Source: Gymnopilus junonius
Lineage: Eukaryota > Basidiomycota > Agaricomycetes > Agaricales > Galerinaceae
Length of the DNA: 64,000 bases
Reading direction: 5' to 3'
Assembly: GCA_015501075.1 (NCBI GenBank)
Contig: JADNYJ010000002.1
Span: forward strand, 310,001 to 374,000
Under the pieces are notes generated by a model. That model made no database searches. It worked only from the letters and a program-made list of their open reading frames with translations, and was not told where the DNA came from. This document shows, piece by piece, positions 1 through 12,252 of the stretch; the first letter of the stretch is position 1, and every line of letters starts with the position of its first letter. A program made the position numbers and the translations under genes.

Positions 1-22
1 AGTCTCGGGGCACATAACGACC

Positions 23-1880
23 ATGGTACAGCCGTCTCCCTTTTGCCTCGTGTAAACCACAGCCGCTAATCTCAACTAACAACAGCCTGTCTTTCAAGAT
101 ATCAATGGACTCGCAGTCAAATTTTTCATTCAAAAAGACCTCCCGCAAGAGGTCCAAGCAGAGCTATGCGAGACTATAACTGTAAGTTTTATCCCAAAAA
201 CTAACGCCATTCTCAATTCATGTCCACGTTTCCATAGTCGCTCGGCGGAAGAGTAGAGGCCAAAGTTCCAAGGCAGGGGTACATCCTCGTTCAGCCTGGG
301 ACGGCAGAAGAGGAGCGTCTCCGTCTTTGCTGGACGAGCTCGGATAGGCCCGACAGGCATTTCGTCCCTTACACCTACGTGGAAGCCTGCAGGATTGCGG
401 GGATGCAGCTGAAGCAAATTTTCACGGAAAAAGGCGCTCCTATCCCTATGCACATACACCCCAGCATTGCCAATATCAATGCGAGGAGTGCTCTGAGCTC
501 ACGTATCATGGTACGTGAACTTTTTCTTTTCCCTCAAACTCACCGACTGGACTTTTCTTTATTCCCTTCTTAGCACTCTGGAGGCGACCCTCATGCATCA
601 GCGCAGTCGGCGCGTGTGATCCTCGCTGATCCCAACACCGAAGTATTCCCCCACCTTGTCAAAACGTACCAGGGCGTACCCAACAAATACATTGAATCGT
701 ACCTCTGGGTCAAGAAATGTATTGATAAAGGGACTGTTATTTTCACCCCGCTGGTGTACAAAAATCCTGGTGGGCGTAGGCCAGGCGAAGAGTATGTTTC
801 GTTTTCTGCATTGTACTCTTTCTGTGCTGATGTTCATTGTAGGCGCACGCAGTTTACGGAAGATGACGAAGAACACCTATGTCAATGGATCGCTGCCAAG
901 ATACCATACAAGGAGACAGGTGGAAGAACTGGGAACCGCTTATACCAACAGCTCTGTGATCTCGTAAGTTGCAGAGTCATCCGTCTGATTTTCTTCGCTC
1001 ATATGTATATGTATTTCCAGAGCTCTGATCCTGAGTACGCCTGGGTTACCCGTCATACATGGCAGTCTTGGAGGGAACGATACAAAAAGAACTCTGCACG
1101 CCTCGACGCCATCATTGCTCGTATTGTCGAGCAAAAAAAACCAATCCCTGGCGAGAAGGGACAATACGGATACGTCCGCCAGTCCGAGGAGAAAGTGAAG
1201 CGGACTCGGAAGAAAAGAGGCAGGGCTGAGGAATATAACATGCCTCCCCAGGAAGATTACAGCAACGCGGGTATTCCAATGGACCCTGGATATATGATTC
1301 CTATGGGTCATCATATAGATGGAGATCATAACCTAAACATGGCCATGGCTTCTCTCCAGGCTCTAGCAAACGTCGGTCATGCTTATCCCGGTATTCTGCC
1401 TGTTCAGTCGGCCACTCCTTTGGATCGCGCTGCTATTAGGAAGAGTCCTGCAGAGGAAGAAATGGAAGACACAGAGGAAAGTCCAGAATGGGCTGTACGG
1501 GTGGGAGATGCACCCCCTCCGCCCTGGAGCTCTAAACGGAAAGCTGAAGATGATGCAAACCCCATTACGGACAAGCGACCACGTTTTTTACAGTAAGTCT
1601 TGATCTTCTCACTGTCCAATGTTATCAGACATCTTATCTTGGGAAACAAAGGGAATCTCTCTTGCAGAACTCGGGCGAGCACCCGCCATTGCCTACAGCT
1701 ACTTTGCTGGCCATTGCGAACTTGCATGTGATCGACCAAAGCATTCGCGAAATTGCCAGGGACTTTAGATTCACGGTGGAAGAGGTTCAAGAATATTACG
1801 ACAAGTGCGGCGAAATGGGGCTCACCCGTATGCGCTTTCAGCGAATGCGAGAAGAACTTGCGGCAAAATTCAATGATTAG
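23..1880 (+). CDS. RAP1: Rap1-type telomere protein (BRCT + Rap1 Myb + C-terminal domain)
   Basis: Rap1 binds telomeric DNA or its binding partners and protects chromosome ends in the nucleus. The spliced product is about 503 aa. Its N-terminal third reads like a BRCT region: VFQDINGLAVKFFI near the start, then SARVILADPNTEVF and SYLWVKKCIDKG. A Rap1-class Myb follows (RTQFTEDDEEHL, GGRTGNRLYQQL, RHTWQSWRERYKKN), then a K/R-rich nuclear-signal-like linker at about 1200-1225. The C-terminal helices (FTVEEVQEYYDKCG) resemble the Rap1 C-terminal domain. Proposed introns are 26-85, 182-237, 511-573, 792-842, 964-1020 and 1593-1651; they keep one frame, but the last acceptor is non-obvious. The ATG at 23 is followed directly by an intron. 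The frame is also open to the window edge, so the true start may lie upstream. The gene converges on the CDK11-like gene with 86 bp between stops. Confidence 0.85.
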
Positions 1881-1966
1881 CTTCGAAGGACGTTGAAAAT
1901 ATCAGTCGCTGTCTCACAACCTCCGTAATCTTTATACATCCTACTCAAATATCTATTTACGATAAA

Positions 1967-3538
1967 TCATGCAATGTCTTGTCTCGCGAACATATTTACA
2001 TTAGATTCATCCGATGCTTGAAGGTGTGCGCCTCGAGGTGCAGTTGGGCTGTCGAAAGGTTTGCGCCTCCTGTGCATATAATGAGATCAATTTGCAAGCA
2101 TCAGTGCACCACCACTTACTTTTCGCCAGCCGCGGCAGATGGAAAGGATCCAAATAGATCTGGATGCTTTGGTAGTGGCGATTCCCTGTATTGTTGATGA
2201 GTTGGATACAATCAGAGACGAGAAAATAGGAAGGTCCTAACGTGAAAAAAGGATGCTGGAGCGCTTCTGCAGCAGTGATCCTGCATTCTGGATCGTATGT
2301 TAAAAAGGACATCAACAAATCTAAACCTGCAGAGGTCAGATATGGGAATTTCTGGCGGAATTGGTGAGGTTGAGGGGAAGGAAGGGTTATAGTTTTTGCC
2401 AATGGAAGAGACGAGTAGTCAGGCCAAGAGCTTTTAGTAGGAGCACCAAGCAGTTTGAAGATCATGGAAATGAGTTCCAGTTCTCCTTGAGCTTGGAACA
2501 GAGGTTCTTTCAGAAGGAGCTCCGCAAAAATACACCCAACAGACCACAGATCGATGGCGGTGGAATATGTGGTAGCGCCCAGTAATATTTCGGGAGCCCT
2601 GGCATAGCCATCAGCTATGACCAGGAAATCACAAAGAGGAAAACAATCGACCTGTACCACAATGTCACTACCAGCTGTGTCAACCCCCCTACGCCGACAG
2701 GGTCGCCGAAGCGTCTTGCTAGTCCAAAATCAGCGACCTTGATAGTCCCTCGGTTGTTCATAAGCAAGTTACTGGTCTTCAAATCTCTGTGCAAAATCCA
2801 GTTCTCATGACAGTGATTCACTGCTGACAGTAGCTGCAACATGAGTGTCTTGATCTCCGACTGGAGAAAAGGTGAGGGCATAACGGTAAGTAGGGACTTG
2901 AGATCGTGCTCAATAAAATCCATCACAACAAAAACTCTTTGCCATTCAAACCAGAAAGTAAAAAAATATGTGATTACACAATGGTCCCAACAGTAAAGAA
3001 AGCTCTATACGCACTGGGTTAAGGTATCACCAACTACGACTTCGCGGATCCCCACGACGTTCTCGTGCCGGCAGGACATGAGAGCGTACACCTCGCGCAA
3101 AGCTGTTATGGGAAATCCGCTTTTTTCTTCGTCGAGTTTTAGTTTCTTCAAGGCGACGATGTCCCCAGTCTGCTTGTCACGGGCACGGAAGACGACACCG
3201 TAGGATCCCTCTTCTATCTGATTGAGCCTTTCATAAGAGTAGACGGACCGCGAGGGTTGAATAGGTGGATGCCGTGTCCTAGGAGGTACGAATCTACTAT
3301 GCATAGGTCTGGAAATAGTACTGGAAGCATCAGCTACTTGCACCGCTGGAGGCTGAAAATTGTCAGAAATCTTTGAAGGCTTCGACTTTGCGCGGCGTTT
3401 CGGCTGGGGCACGAACAATGGCTCCTCGTCATCCTCCTCCTCCCATTTGGAGCGTTTCTTGGATGGTGTAGATGGCCTTGGTTCACTAGCAGATGCGGAC
3501 ATGGAAGTGGACAGAGTCAAGCACGTACTCTCAAACAA
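1967..3538 (-). CDS. CDK11/PITSLRE-type cyclin-dependent protein kinase
   Basis: Serine/threonine kinase of the CDK11 (CDC2L) group, nuclear, linked in other eukaryotes to splicing and transcription. Visible motifs are the glycine loop [19 protein letters not shown], the helix PITALRE (PITSLRE in animals), catalytic [28 protein letters not shown] and [13 protein letters not shown]. The C-terminus, after splicing out a short intron near 2240, reads [23 protein letters not shown], which fits the CDK11 tail. A second small intron near 2100 leads to a basic tail ending at 1967. The N-terminus is acidic and basic low complexity ([10 protein letters not shown]) and shorter than in animals. Two Met codons are possible, at 3538 and 3502; the second ([10 protein letters not shown]) may be the true start. 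It is transcribed in tandem with the upstream tubulin-ligase-like gene. Confidence 0.9.
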
Positions 3539-3576
3539 TTATCAACACGAGTTATAAATACCCGACTAAATTTAAA

Positions 3577-5093
3577 TTACGTTTCAGGACTACGAATATT
3601 TTCGTCCATACATTTTAAGAGATTGTGCTTCACTTCACTAACGATCCAAGGTTCGGCATCTTTCCTGTCCGAGAAGAATGGCTCAACGCACACTTTGGCA
3701 ATCGATTCAAAGAGGTCTTCCAAAATCCAGGTAAGTCGTGGCCCTGTTAACTCGATCGCCGGTTCAGAATTAAGCTCCAAAATCTTGACGTGAAACCTTT
3801 TATCTGCATCCTCTGGAGTATGACAAACCAGGAAGTCGACGCCATAAAGTTCGAATGCATTAGGGAGGGGCTAAACTTCATCAACACCAAGTACCTCAAT
3901 TGAGAGGAATGCAGCACACCTGGAAATGAACCGGGTTCTGTGATGCAGCGCGAAAGACATCTGCAAGGACTGTGGATATTTCGGTAACCAGTTCGGCTAT
4001 ATCTGATGATGTTAAAGTCTTGCCAGACCCATCCGATAAGATGTGGCAGCCTTGAAGTTCATCCAGGAGCCGCACATTGCTGTCACCCAGTTCAGTCTGA
4101 AGAGACGTGTTGGTGAGGTGGGCCTTTAGGTCGATGTCGGAAGACTGAGAGCTCAGAGGAAGATAAGGCATAGAGGAAAATAGGGCCAAGATGCGCTTAT
4201 AGACATAGAGTTGTATATTTCCTTTGGCTACGCAGTACACTCGAAGATGGAACTGGGTTAAAGTTAGGTATCGTCTTGGGAGATGATAAGAGGCACGCCG
4301 ACCTTTCGTCCTGAAAGACTTTCACCACTTGAACCTTTTTCCAGAGTTTCAGACGGATCGAGCAACAATGGTGTATCTATGTATTCCTACAAATGCAAGC
4401 TAAATTGGCTCAGATACACAGCAATGGTAAGGACACGAATACCTGTATAACGAAATGGCGTAGTTGCGAAGTAACGACAGAAGTGTCAGGGACATCTTGA
4501 GTCTCAGAGCCGTCTTCCGAGTCACTATGTTCGAATTCCTCAAATATTTGTTGCAGATTTTCTTTGCTGTGAAAGATACGGATGCCCATGCCTCGATCTG
4601 CCATTCCACTGCGCACAAAAGGTCAGGATGCCGGATCCCTTGGGTGTATAAAATAGCCTGACGGTTTAAGGATCCACCCAGAATGTCCAGAGTCAAGGTC
4701 TTCCCCTAGCTCCCACAATTCATCTGTCCACATCTCGTCCAATTCGTCGGCGAACGAGATCTCGACCTGGAACGTGCGAGGGAAAGCTTGGTGGAGAATG
4801 GAATCCGGGTATTTTTTCGTGTAGGATTGGATGATATACGACAGATAGTGCTTTCTTATAAGGGCCTTCCTGAAGATGTAGCTGGAAGACAGAACAGAAT
4901 CGCGCTTGCAGTGGACGAGCTCATGGTCTATATGGTCGTATGTGGACCACTGCAGCAGGGGAGAAGGTGAAAGGTTGAGTTGCTCTTGAGAAATAAATGC
5001 AACAGGGAGAGATATGGCAGCAATAGCCCTGCGAACAAGAGAGTCCGTGAGAGGAGCAGACGGCCAAGAGATGAGTGCATTGATAGTCGACAT
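3577..5093 (-). CDS. Tubulin-tyrosine-ligase family protein (Pby1-like)
   Basis: ATP-grasp protein of the tubulin-tyrosine ligase (TTL) family. Animal members add amino acids to tubulin tails; the yeast member Pby1 is a P-body-associated protein. Reading across short introns gives the start MSTINALISWPSAPLTDSLV, then RKALIRKHYLS, LDEMWTDELWELG and the ATP-grasp segment WILKPS joined to MADRGMGIRIF. Further on are FHLRVYCVAKG, VYVYKRILALF, NAFELYGVDFLV and KILELNSEPAIE. These are the ordered TTL blocks, ending in the metal-binding E-x-N-type motif. The start at 5093 is preferred; an in-frame ATG at 5147 gives a less typical extension. It diverges from MMM1 with 105 bp between starts, so the two probably share a promoter. 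The substrate in this fungus is not shown by sequence. Confidence 0.85.
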
Positions 5094-5198
5094 AAGGAAA
5101 GAGCGGCCGCTTAGGTAATGCACTGCCGTTAACACATGAGTCTGCAAATTAGGCTAAGTAACTACGCGCTTTTGAAATTCTTCCCCAGACCACACAAG

Positions 5199-6260
5199 AT
5201 GTCGGGCTGCTTTCCACTCTCCTTCCAGCCCACATTCGCCCAGGGTCTTTTCCTCGGTCATCTTACTTTCTTTTTCATGGCGTGCCTTGTCGTCCGATAT
5301 CTCTTTCTCGAGTCTTCCAAGGACCCATTTCGATGCCACCACCAAGTGGATAATGACCCCCTGCTCCGCCAGCCCAACTTGCAGTCACGAAAAAACATGC
5401 CCTCTTATGACCCCGAAACCTCTGAGTCGACCGAATGGTTCAACACACTCTTGAGACAGGTAACGATGTCATTATTCGAGCCTATTTTCCCTTGCCGACT
5501 CTCTTAGATCGTCGATGTATATCGTTCTAAATTACGAGATGACGTCGAGGGAATAGAAGGAGATGAAATCGCTCGAAAGCGTATAGAAAACTATGCCAAT
5601 TCCATTAGACCCGTTGGCTTTGTCGTGCGTCTATCTATCCTGGGCGTCTCCCCTCAATAATTCTGACTTCGAGACTGGTCAGGACCATATCACGATCCAT
5701 TCAGTGAATCTTGGCGTTTCCGCGCCATCTCTATTTAGTGCACGCGTTCGCCCTAGTCAGGAAGCTTCGCCTACAGTACGTCACCTTCCTTATGTTGTCG
5801 CGCAAGTTTCTCAGTCTTGCTGTAGGAATTAGAATTTGATGCCTCATATACAGACACGATATCGTTGTCCCTCTCTACTTCATACCTTTTCAACTATCCT
5901 ACTGCATCGTTTGCGAGACTGCCCATATCTCTTACCATCTCTTTATCCCAGTTCAAATCTTCGGTAAGTGGTTGTCAACGCGCCTTATGATGCAATTGCG
6001 CTAAGATACCGATTTAGATAAGCGTCCGACCTCCTTCACCGACTTCCGTTGCCCCAGTGCTTACCTTGACGATTTCCCCAAACTTTGTCCTTGACCTAAC
6101 GACGACGTCTCTTATGGGTAGTCGTGCAAAGTTGGCAAACGTACCCAAATTACATGAACTTATACAACATCAAGTTAGAAGGGTCCTTGCTGCTCGAGCC
6201 ACATGGAAAATAGTCCTACCTGGTTTAGCTACGATCCCTGTTGCAGAACAAGCTTTATGA
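5199..6260 (+). CDS. MMM1: Mmm1, ERMES ER-mitochondria tether subunit
   Basis: Mmm1 is the ER-anchored SMP-domain subunit of the ERMES complex, which moves phospholipids between ER and mitochondria with Mdm10, Mdm12 and Mdm34. The N-terminus has one membrane segment (FAQGLFLGHLTFFFMACLVV) followed by a variable linker. The SMP domain begins at PETSESTEWFNTLLRQIVDV. Later blocks are HSVNLGVSAPSLFSARVRP, DTISLSLSTSYLFNYP, ARLPISLTISLSQF, LTLTISPNFVLDL and GSRAKLANVPKLHELI. The best-defined intron is 5460-5507. Others begin near 5626 (after the GFV codons), near 5779 (SPT|gtacgt) and near 5965 (SS|gtaagt). Length is about 290 residues, within the usual range for a fungal Mmm1 with a short linker. 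It shares a 105-bp intergenic region with the TTL-like gene. Confidence 0.9.
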
Positions 6261-6473
6261 TGCCGGATGTGCCTTTAGTAACACATTAACCAAGTGCCTT
6301 GTAATCATATAATTATTAGTTTATTCTATAGGATGACGGACCACTTTAATGCAACAACGGAATCGCTGCGCAGAGGAACGTCAGAGCACTGGATATTTTT
6401 TTGCACTGGCAAGAGATGGGCCAGTATGAGCTTGAGAGAATATATAGGCCACAAATGAATTGAAGTTATTTGA

Positions 6474-7216
6474 TCAGATCCCTAGCTTGTCAAGCCATTG
6501 GACAATCTGAGAGAATGTTTCCTCTTCATTCAGTTGGTCAACAGGTATGACATCGACCATTCCACTTTGGCATATTCTGTTCCTTTTGAGAAGATCGGCG
6601 ACCCTTTCCGGCGTATCAATAACTGCAATTGGGAATTTGGGCTCATAGTCAAATTCTGCTAGATTTGTCGGAAGCTTGGTTCCTATCAATTCAGCGTTAT
6701 TTATTGGCGGTGATATCAGTACAAGGCCTGAAGCCGGATTAGATGATATGTAAGTTTGTGCAATCAGACATGTTGCCTCTCGAGAGAATATGACAGGAGG
6801 AAAGGGGATGGAGGATGATCTAATTCTTGAGAAAAGCTCTGCGATATAGATTCGGATTAACACCATAAGGGCCCATAAAGGTATTCTTTGACCTACCATC
6901 TTCGTACTCCGTCATCATTGTTACCGAGTTCTTCATCGAAGCTTCAGGTATTTGTAAATCGATTTGCAAGGACGTAAAACCCTTAAGAGCCAGCCGAGTG
7001 GGTATCGAAGGTGTGCTGAGAATAGTGACAGAGTAAGCAACGAAAGGGAGCCAGATCTGCTAACAAGGTGTACCCTTTCAAGGAACCTTCATCCCAAGAG
7101 CTTGACGAAACAAAGACCAGAGGAGTCGGAGACTCGCGAGGAGCATGAGAAGGAGGAGTATGCAAAATCACAGAGGACAGTCCTCGAATGTGACTGGCTG
7201 CTCTACGAAGCAGCAT
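6474..7216 (-). CDS. Alpha/beta-hydrolase-like protein with degenerate nucleophile elbow
   Basis: Small hydrolase-fold protein. The N-terminus MLLRRAASHIRGL is basic and amphipathic, compatible with mitochondrial targeting. It is followed by TPLVFVSSSSWDEGSLKGY, then GFTSLQIDLQIPEASMKN, MMTEYED, PPVIFSREATCLIAQTYISS and ASGLVLISPP, a typical alpha/beta-hydrolase progression. The usual G-x-S-x-G nucleophile sits where SREAT is found, so classical catalysis is doubtful. The intron near 6900 (gtaggt...cgcag) joins EYED to ELFSRIR cleanly. The first intron, between about 7000 and 7060, could not be placed with both a GT donor and an intact frame, so a small sequence error or non-canonical site is possible. 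It diverges from RPB8 with 98 bp between starts. Substrate unknown. Confidence 0.65.
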
Positions 7217-7314
7217 GATGAACGTTGCAGGTATGATTACTACATGTAAGCGGCCCGGATGTGTGTATTATTTTGAGTTGCCTCTTGATCTGGACCATCA
7301 CACTCTCTGCAGCA

Positions 7315-7955
7315 ATGTCCGGCACAGTTTCAAATATTGTCTTTGATGACATTTTCACTATTAACGCAATCGACAAGGAAGGGAAGAAATTTGACAGAGG
7401 TCCGGCTCTCAGGTTTATCTTGCTAGTGGACATCTCTTTACACAGCACTCAGTGTCCCGTCTCTATGCTCACTCGAAAAACTACGACATGGACCTAACCC
7501 TCGATTACAACGTTGAGTTGTTCCCCCTGCAGAAAGATCAGAGCTTTGCTTTGGCCTTAGCCTCGTCACTGGCTCGAGGTGGTCGTGTCGCCAGCAAGAC
7601 TGAAGGCGCTGCAGATACCGAGGAACATGACAGAGACGTTTGGAGACCAGACGGAAAGGGCAGCAGAGGACTGGAAGACGATTATGACTACGTGATGTAC
7701 GGAAAGGTTCGTTTGTTCCAAGATTACAATTATGCAGTTTTTGATTTCTCTGAAGATCTATAAATTTGACGGAGAAACGGGAGAGATTGTGTAGGTTATT
7801 ATTTACCCTCTGTCATTTAATGTCATCACCAGTTGATCATCCACAGGACTGCCTACATCTCCTTCGGCGGGCTGCTCATGTCTTTAACTGGTTCATTCCG
7901 ACACATGACTAGCATCGTCCTTGGAGACCCAGTCTACCTTCTCATGCGAAAATAG
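7315..7955 (+). CDS. RPB8: RNA polymerase I/II/III shared subunit Rpb8
   Basis: Rpb8 (ABC14.5) is a small OB-fold subunit common to the three nuclear RNA polymerases. Exons 7315-7399, 7453-7706, 7756-7790 and 7847-7955 give exactly 160 residues in one frame. Recognisable blocks are VFDDIFTI, GKKFDRVSRLYAHS, MDLTLDYNVELFPL, FALALASSL, LEDDYDYVMYGK, TAYISFGGLLMSLTG and the C-terminal PVYLLMRK. The loop around GGRVASKTEGAADTEEHDRDVW is the variable part of the family and is longer than in animals. The start follows an upstream leader intron-like segment (7231-7312), so the 5' UTR may be spliced. The stop is 211 bp from the convergent Sec7 gene. Confidence 0.93.
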
Positions 7956-8165
7956 GTTGCGAATATCCCATTTCTCACTCACAGCAGCCACAATATCTCA
8001 AAAACGATTGCCAATAGGGTCATCTTCCTTATACCACCAAAGTACTAGAATAAAAGTCTCTGTTTGCTACAATTACTTATATCACTTATAGTAAACGATT
8101 GTAAGTGTCTTGGTATCCCAGTGTCCATAAAGAATTAGAAATAAATTAATGGTACTCCGAAGGAT

Positions 8166-11100
8166 TCAAGAAGAGTCCTTTGAAGAAGCTTTCGATCTGA
8201 CTGACATCTTAATATCCGATGGGACATGGATAAGTGAAACGCGTTTCGCACATCGCGTTCGGTTCCATTCTTCTGCTATTTCTTCGTCTTCGTTGTCGTT
8301 GCGGTCGGAGTCCAACTGAGGAGAACTAGAGGTCAATGATAATGACCTTTGGCGGATGTCGTACTGTTTTACAGCATCGTGGGTAGACGTCAGCGACAAC
8401 GCTGAGCTGGACACATCAAGCCTCACAGATTCATGTTGACGGCCAAGCAAAGACGTCTCGTCTGAAGAGGGCCAACCAAGCCCAAAATCTAAGGCTGAAT
8501 GAAAAGAGCCAGAAGTAGAGGAATTGGGGGAGAAGGTAGCATTGTTAAAGGCTGAGGGTGAGAGATCCGTTGATGAGCCGTCGAATGACGATAACGTCAT
8601 TGTAGGGATAGCAGTGGTCGGCCGCGAACGACTTCGCAGCGTCTCTCTCGCGACTCGTAATGCAACCCGCTTTGACTGATTCCACGAACGTCCCTCCGAG
8701 GAAAGGTCACATCGGAGGACGACACGATGACACTTTAATTTCTCCAGCTCTAGGCGAACCTGGGTAACACGTTTGCCTATATTTTGCACCACTACTGCAA
8801 GCCTCGAACGTGTCGACTTTTGGAATGGTGTGAGAATCGCAATATTTCTGATAAGCCTGAGATCACAATCGAGCTGGGTTTGAGATGCTGCAATTTTTGA
8901 ATCCAGGTCATGTATCTTTGACTCGATGATATGGGATCGAGAAGGAAGACGAGAGTTTGTGCTATCGAATGACCTAGGAGATGACAGCGGAGAGTCAGTT
9001 ATATCGCTATCCACCTCAGCAACAGGAACTTCGCTGTTGGATAAAGTCAGAGAATCAGCAGCTAGGTGGGCCTTGACGCGGTCAAATGTAGCTTTGAATT
9101 GTTCTGCTCCGTCAATCTCTGGAGCGACGGGAACATCAGGATCAAATTCCGTGTTTGAGCTTGTCATTGTCACTCGGCGACTGAGTCTGGGTCGATCCGG
9201 GGGTGGACCAGATAGCATTTCCATCAGATCCTGAGGTGCATTTGAATCCCAAGAACGCGGCCGGGGAAGGTCGGGGTGCTTCTGCATGTCGTGCAAGTGC
9301 GATGTCGCCGCTGCGACGCCAGTAAGAAGAGCATCTTCGCCCGATAATCCTGGAGGGCGCATTCTAACCCCCGTGGACTTGAAAGTGCTAGCATAATTAA
9401 TGCGTGATATCCATTCATTGATATCCTTTTCATCGACTGCTTGAAGAAGTATTTGACGGCCGTCCGGTAATATAAACCTAAAAGTATTCTTGTACTGTCT
9501 CGGTTGAGCTCAGAATTTACAAACAGTGGGACAGGCTAACCTTGGTATAGAGGCAATCATAAACTGCGATAGAATCTTTTAGAGAGATAGATTCGTCAGG
9601 TCTGAACGAAGAGCTAAGTGGAGGTAAAGAGTGCTCGGCAAAGTCAGACGAGTGCGACAGAGCAGAGGGCCAGTTAAGATCGCGGAAAAAGAGCAGTTGA
9701 GATCCAGTCAAGATAACGCTCCAAGTTTTCCACTTGCGGTTTGCAGATTTTCTGCCACCTTCCACAGTATCGTCCTTCCTGTTAAGATGCCCTACTTTGG
9801 TCACCTTGAGGTTCAGCGTTTCGACCTCATTTCGAGATAAGTCGAAAGATTCTTTACTGCTACTACCTATCGAAGTTCCTGACTTTCCAATGACATTCAA
9901 ACTGAATGTTGGCGTATTCCGACTATCGGGAGGAGCTTCAACCTCTAGAACGCCAGCGTTCACGAATGCTTCGTGTAGTTCCTGTTCGTTCCAAGCGCCA
10001 TCCGTACCCTCATATGTAAAAGGGTTTTCTAATGGCACGTACGAGCCAACGTCAACCCTCAAAGGTTCAAGCAAGTTCTGTATATGAAAAGGAATTGTAA
10101 AAAAAGGTCCGAGCTGTTATCGAGCAACAGGCACATACGTTGAGAATTAAGAAATAAGGATCAATCCTATTGCCGACCTTGAAAGAAGCTGATCCACTAG
10201 GACTCGGGGATGGGACCGTAATGTGGTTATTAACCGCCATGGACACAGGTCGTTTAATATCTGTGAGCAAGCCAGGTTGTCCATTAAAATCCACAGGATC
10301 TTCGATAAATATAAAAGGAGCAAAAACAATATTGTCGAAAAAGCACTGCAGTAAGAGTCCGATCAGATACTCATCACCTGCCGAGGTACACACTCACATC
10401 AAGGACCTCTGTTGGTATTCCAGGAAGCTTCGTATTTTTGATATAATCCGCCTTACTCATTTTACGTTTATTGGAAGGATTGAATACATCTGTATGCAAC
10501 ATGATCAAACTGAAGGCCAAGATGTACGGGTGATCTGAGCAGACAGCAGACCATTAAAAAAGGTCGAATCGAAACAAATTGTAGCATACCTTCGGATATA
10601 AAAATACTCAAATTGCATCGCATATATCGGGAGGCGAAGGCTTCCATGACTCTGTCTATTTGTTGGGTTTCGCGAGGTAAACCAACTTCCATTAGCAATT
10701 TGCGCAGAGCAACGTCAAGAGGTATATCAAAGAAGTCGAATTGGTCAATGTATACCCGAAGTGCTCGAGAAAAAAAAGGATCGGAGCTGTAGTGGAAAGG
10801 TGAACTTCGGACGCAAACAGATTACTCAGCTTTACATTACCTTGAAGCCAAGATACCAGCAACTTCTGCTCTAGTAACCGTGGATCTCAAGCGCGCAAGG
10901 TATATCTCTGGTGATTCCACATCCCCATCCAACGGTTTGGGGACAGGCGTTTCCTGTTTTTGTGGAGTATGCCGAGGTGTTGGGCATGCTAATAGTTGGG
11001 AGTGACCAGTTGACAAGCTGGGTGTCGGAGGAACATCTGTTGAAGAAAATACAGCAAGGGACAATCGATGAAGGAATGGGGTGCTTGTTTGTTTTCGGGG

Positions 11101-12252
11101 CCTAGGTGCGGCGGAGATGTGCACTTTCGGAGGTAGAGAGTCAAGCGTCCCGTCTGGAGGTTTCGGCTGCGGCGAGTTTGGACATGGGAGTGATGAAATG
11201 GGATTAGATATACTGGGACATTCCGTAATTCTTATGTTCTCCGAGTAACTATTGGGAAGCACAGCAGAACTAGATGAGTGATTTTCAGAAATTTTCTGCG
11301 GAACATTAGGAAATTCAGAAATATTGAACGGCGAAGTCTGATAAACTGCAGGAAGCGGGGGAAGGATGAGAATAGAGTCGCCTTTCGTCTCCTTTACTGG
11401 ATTCGATGTCTCCGGTTGCCGTGGCTCTTTCTTTCTGCTCCAAAATGAGGCTTTCCGAGAGAGAGATCTTCGTACACCCTTGGTGGATTCGGATTCTACA
11501 TGCAGCTCCTGGGATTCTCTGCCCTTGCCTTTTGTCTCTGAGGTGCTGAGGTTGAGGAACGAGGTTGCGGTGAAAGAAAGACCCCGCTGTCTTCGTTCCG
11601 ACTCGGCTTGACCCTTCGCCTTGTCAAAGTCTCTATGTCCTTCAAATGACTGACTCTTCTGAAAGCGATGTAAACTTTTTACTCTTCGTACAGTAGATGA
11701 CGAGATTATAGGCGAAGATAACGGAGAAGACGTTGAACCGAAGGGGATGGAATTGACTTCAGGACGAGGAAACGCAATCGAAGCGTGAGGGAATCCCAAA
11801 CCCAACGAAGCATGAGCCAAGGCAGTTGTCACAGCACTAGCCTTATGTGTAGGCAACTTGAATTCCGGACGTGGTCTAGTGGGTGTGAATGCGCTAGTAG
11901 CGAGGTCTTGCATGTCGGTCGTTACGTGGTCAACATCAGCTTGTTCTGCCGGCGGTGTCGGAGGTAGGGCTTTGTCTAGGAATAAAGAAGGAGAAGGCGA
12001 TTTTATGGCAAGGGAAGAGAGACTGAGGGAAGTGTCATCTGCGTCACTACGTTGGACCGCAGGTGCCTGGGAACTGTTAGGCTTCCTCCATTGTGGAAGA
12101 GAAAGAAAGTGTGTTGTTGTTTCCGTCGTTGTCGTCGTCACTGTGCGTGTAGTACGCGTTTCCGCAAGTAGTAAAGGAGAGTCAGGACTATGCTCATAAG
12201 GTGGGGGAGCACCCATGTCTGGCGTTCGGTTTCCAGACGCAAGTGTATCCAT
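8166..12252 (-). CDS. Sec7-domain Arf guanine-nucleotide exchange factor with PH domain
   Basis: Likely activates an Arf GTPase at a membrane; the Sec7-then-PH order resembles Yel1 of yeast and EFA6/PSD of animals. The first roughly 440 residues (12252 to about 10840) are Ser/Pro-rich and disordered (APPPYEHSPDSPLL). The Sec7 domain follows: DVALRKLLMEVGLPRETQQIDR holds the glutamic finger region, then MEAFASRYMRCN, HPYILAFSLIMLHTDVFNP and SKADYIKNTKLPG. After a linker comes a PH domain (SANRKWKTWSVILTGSQLLFFRD to DEKDINEWISRINYAS). A long C-terminal tail contains a helical stretch (LRLIRNIAILTPF) and ends in Ser-rich sequence. Introns lie near 9470-9540, 10080-10140, 10390-10430, 10540-10590 and 10790-10840. 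The start at 12252 (MDTLASGNRTP) is preferred over 12285. Its GTPase partner is inferred only. Confidence 0.87.
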
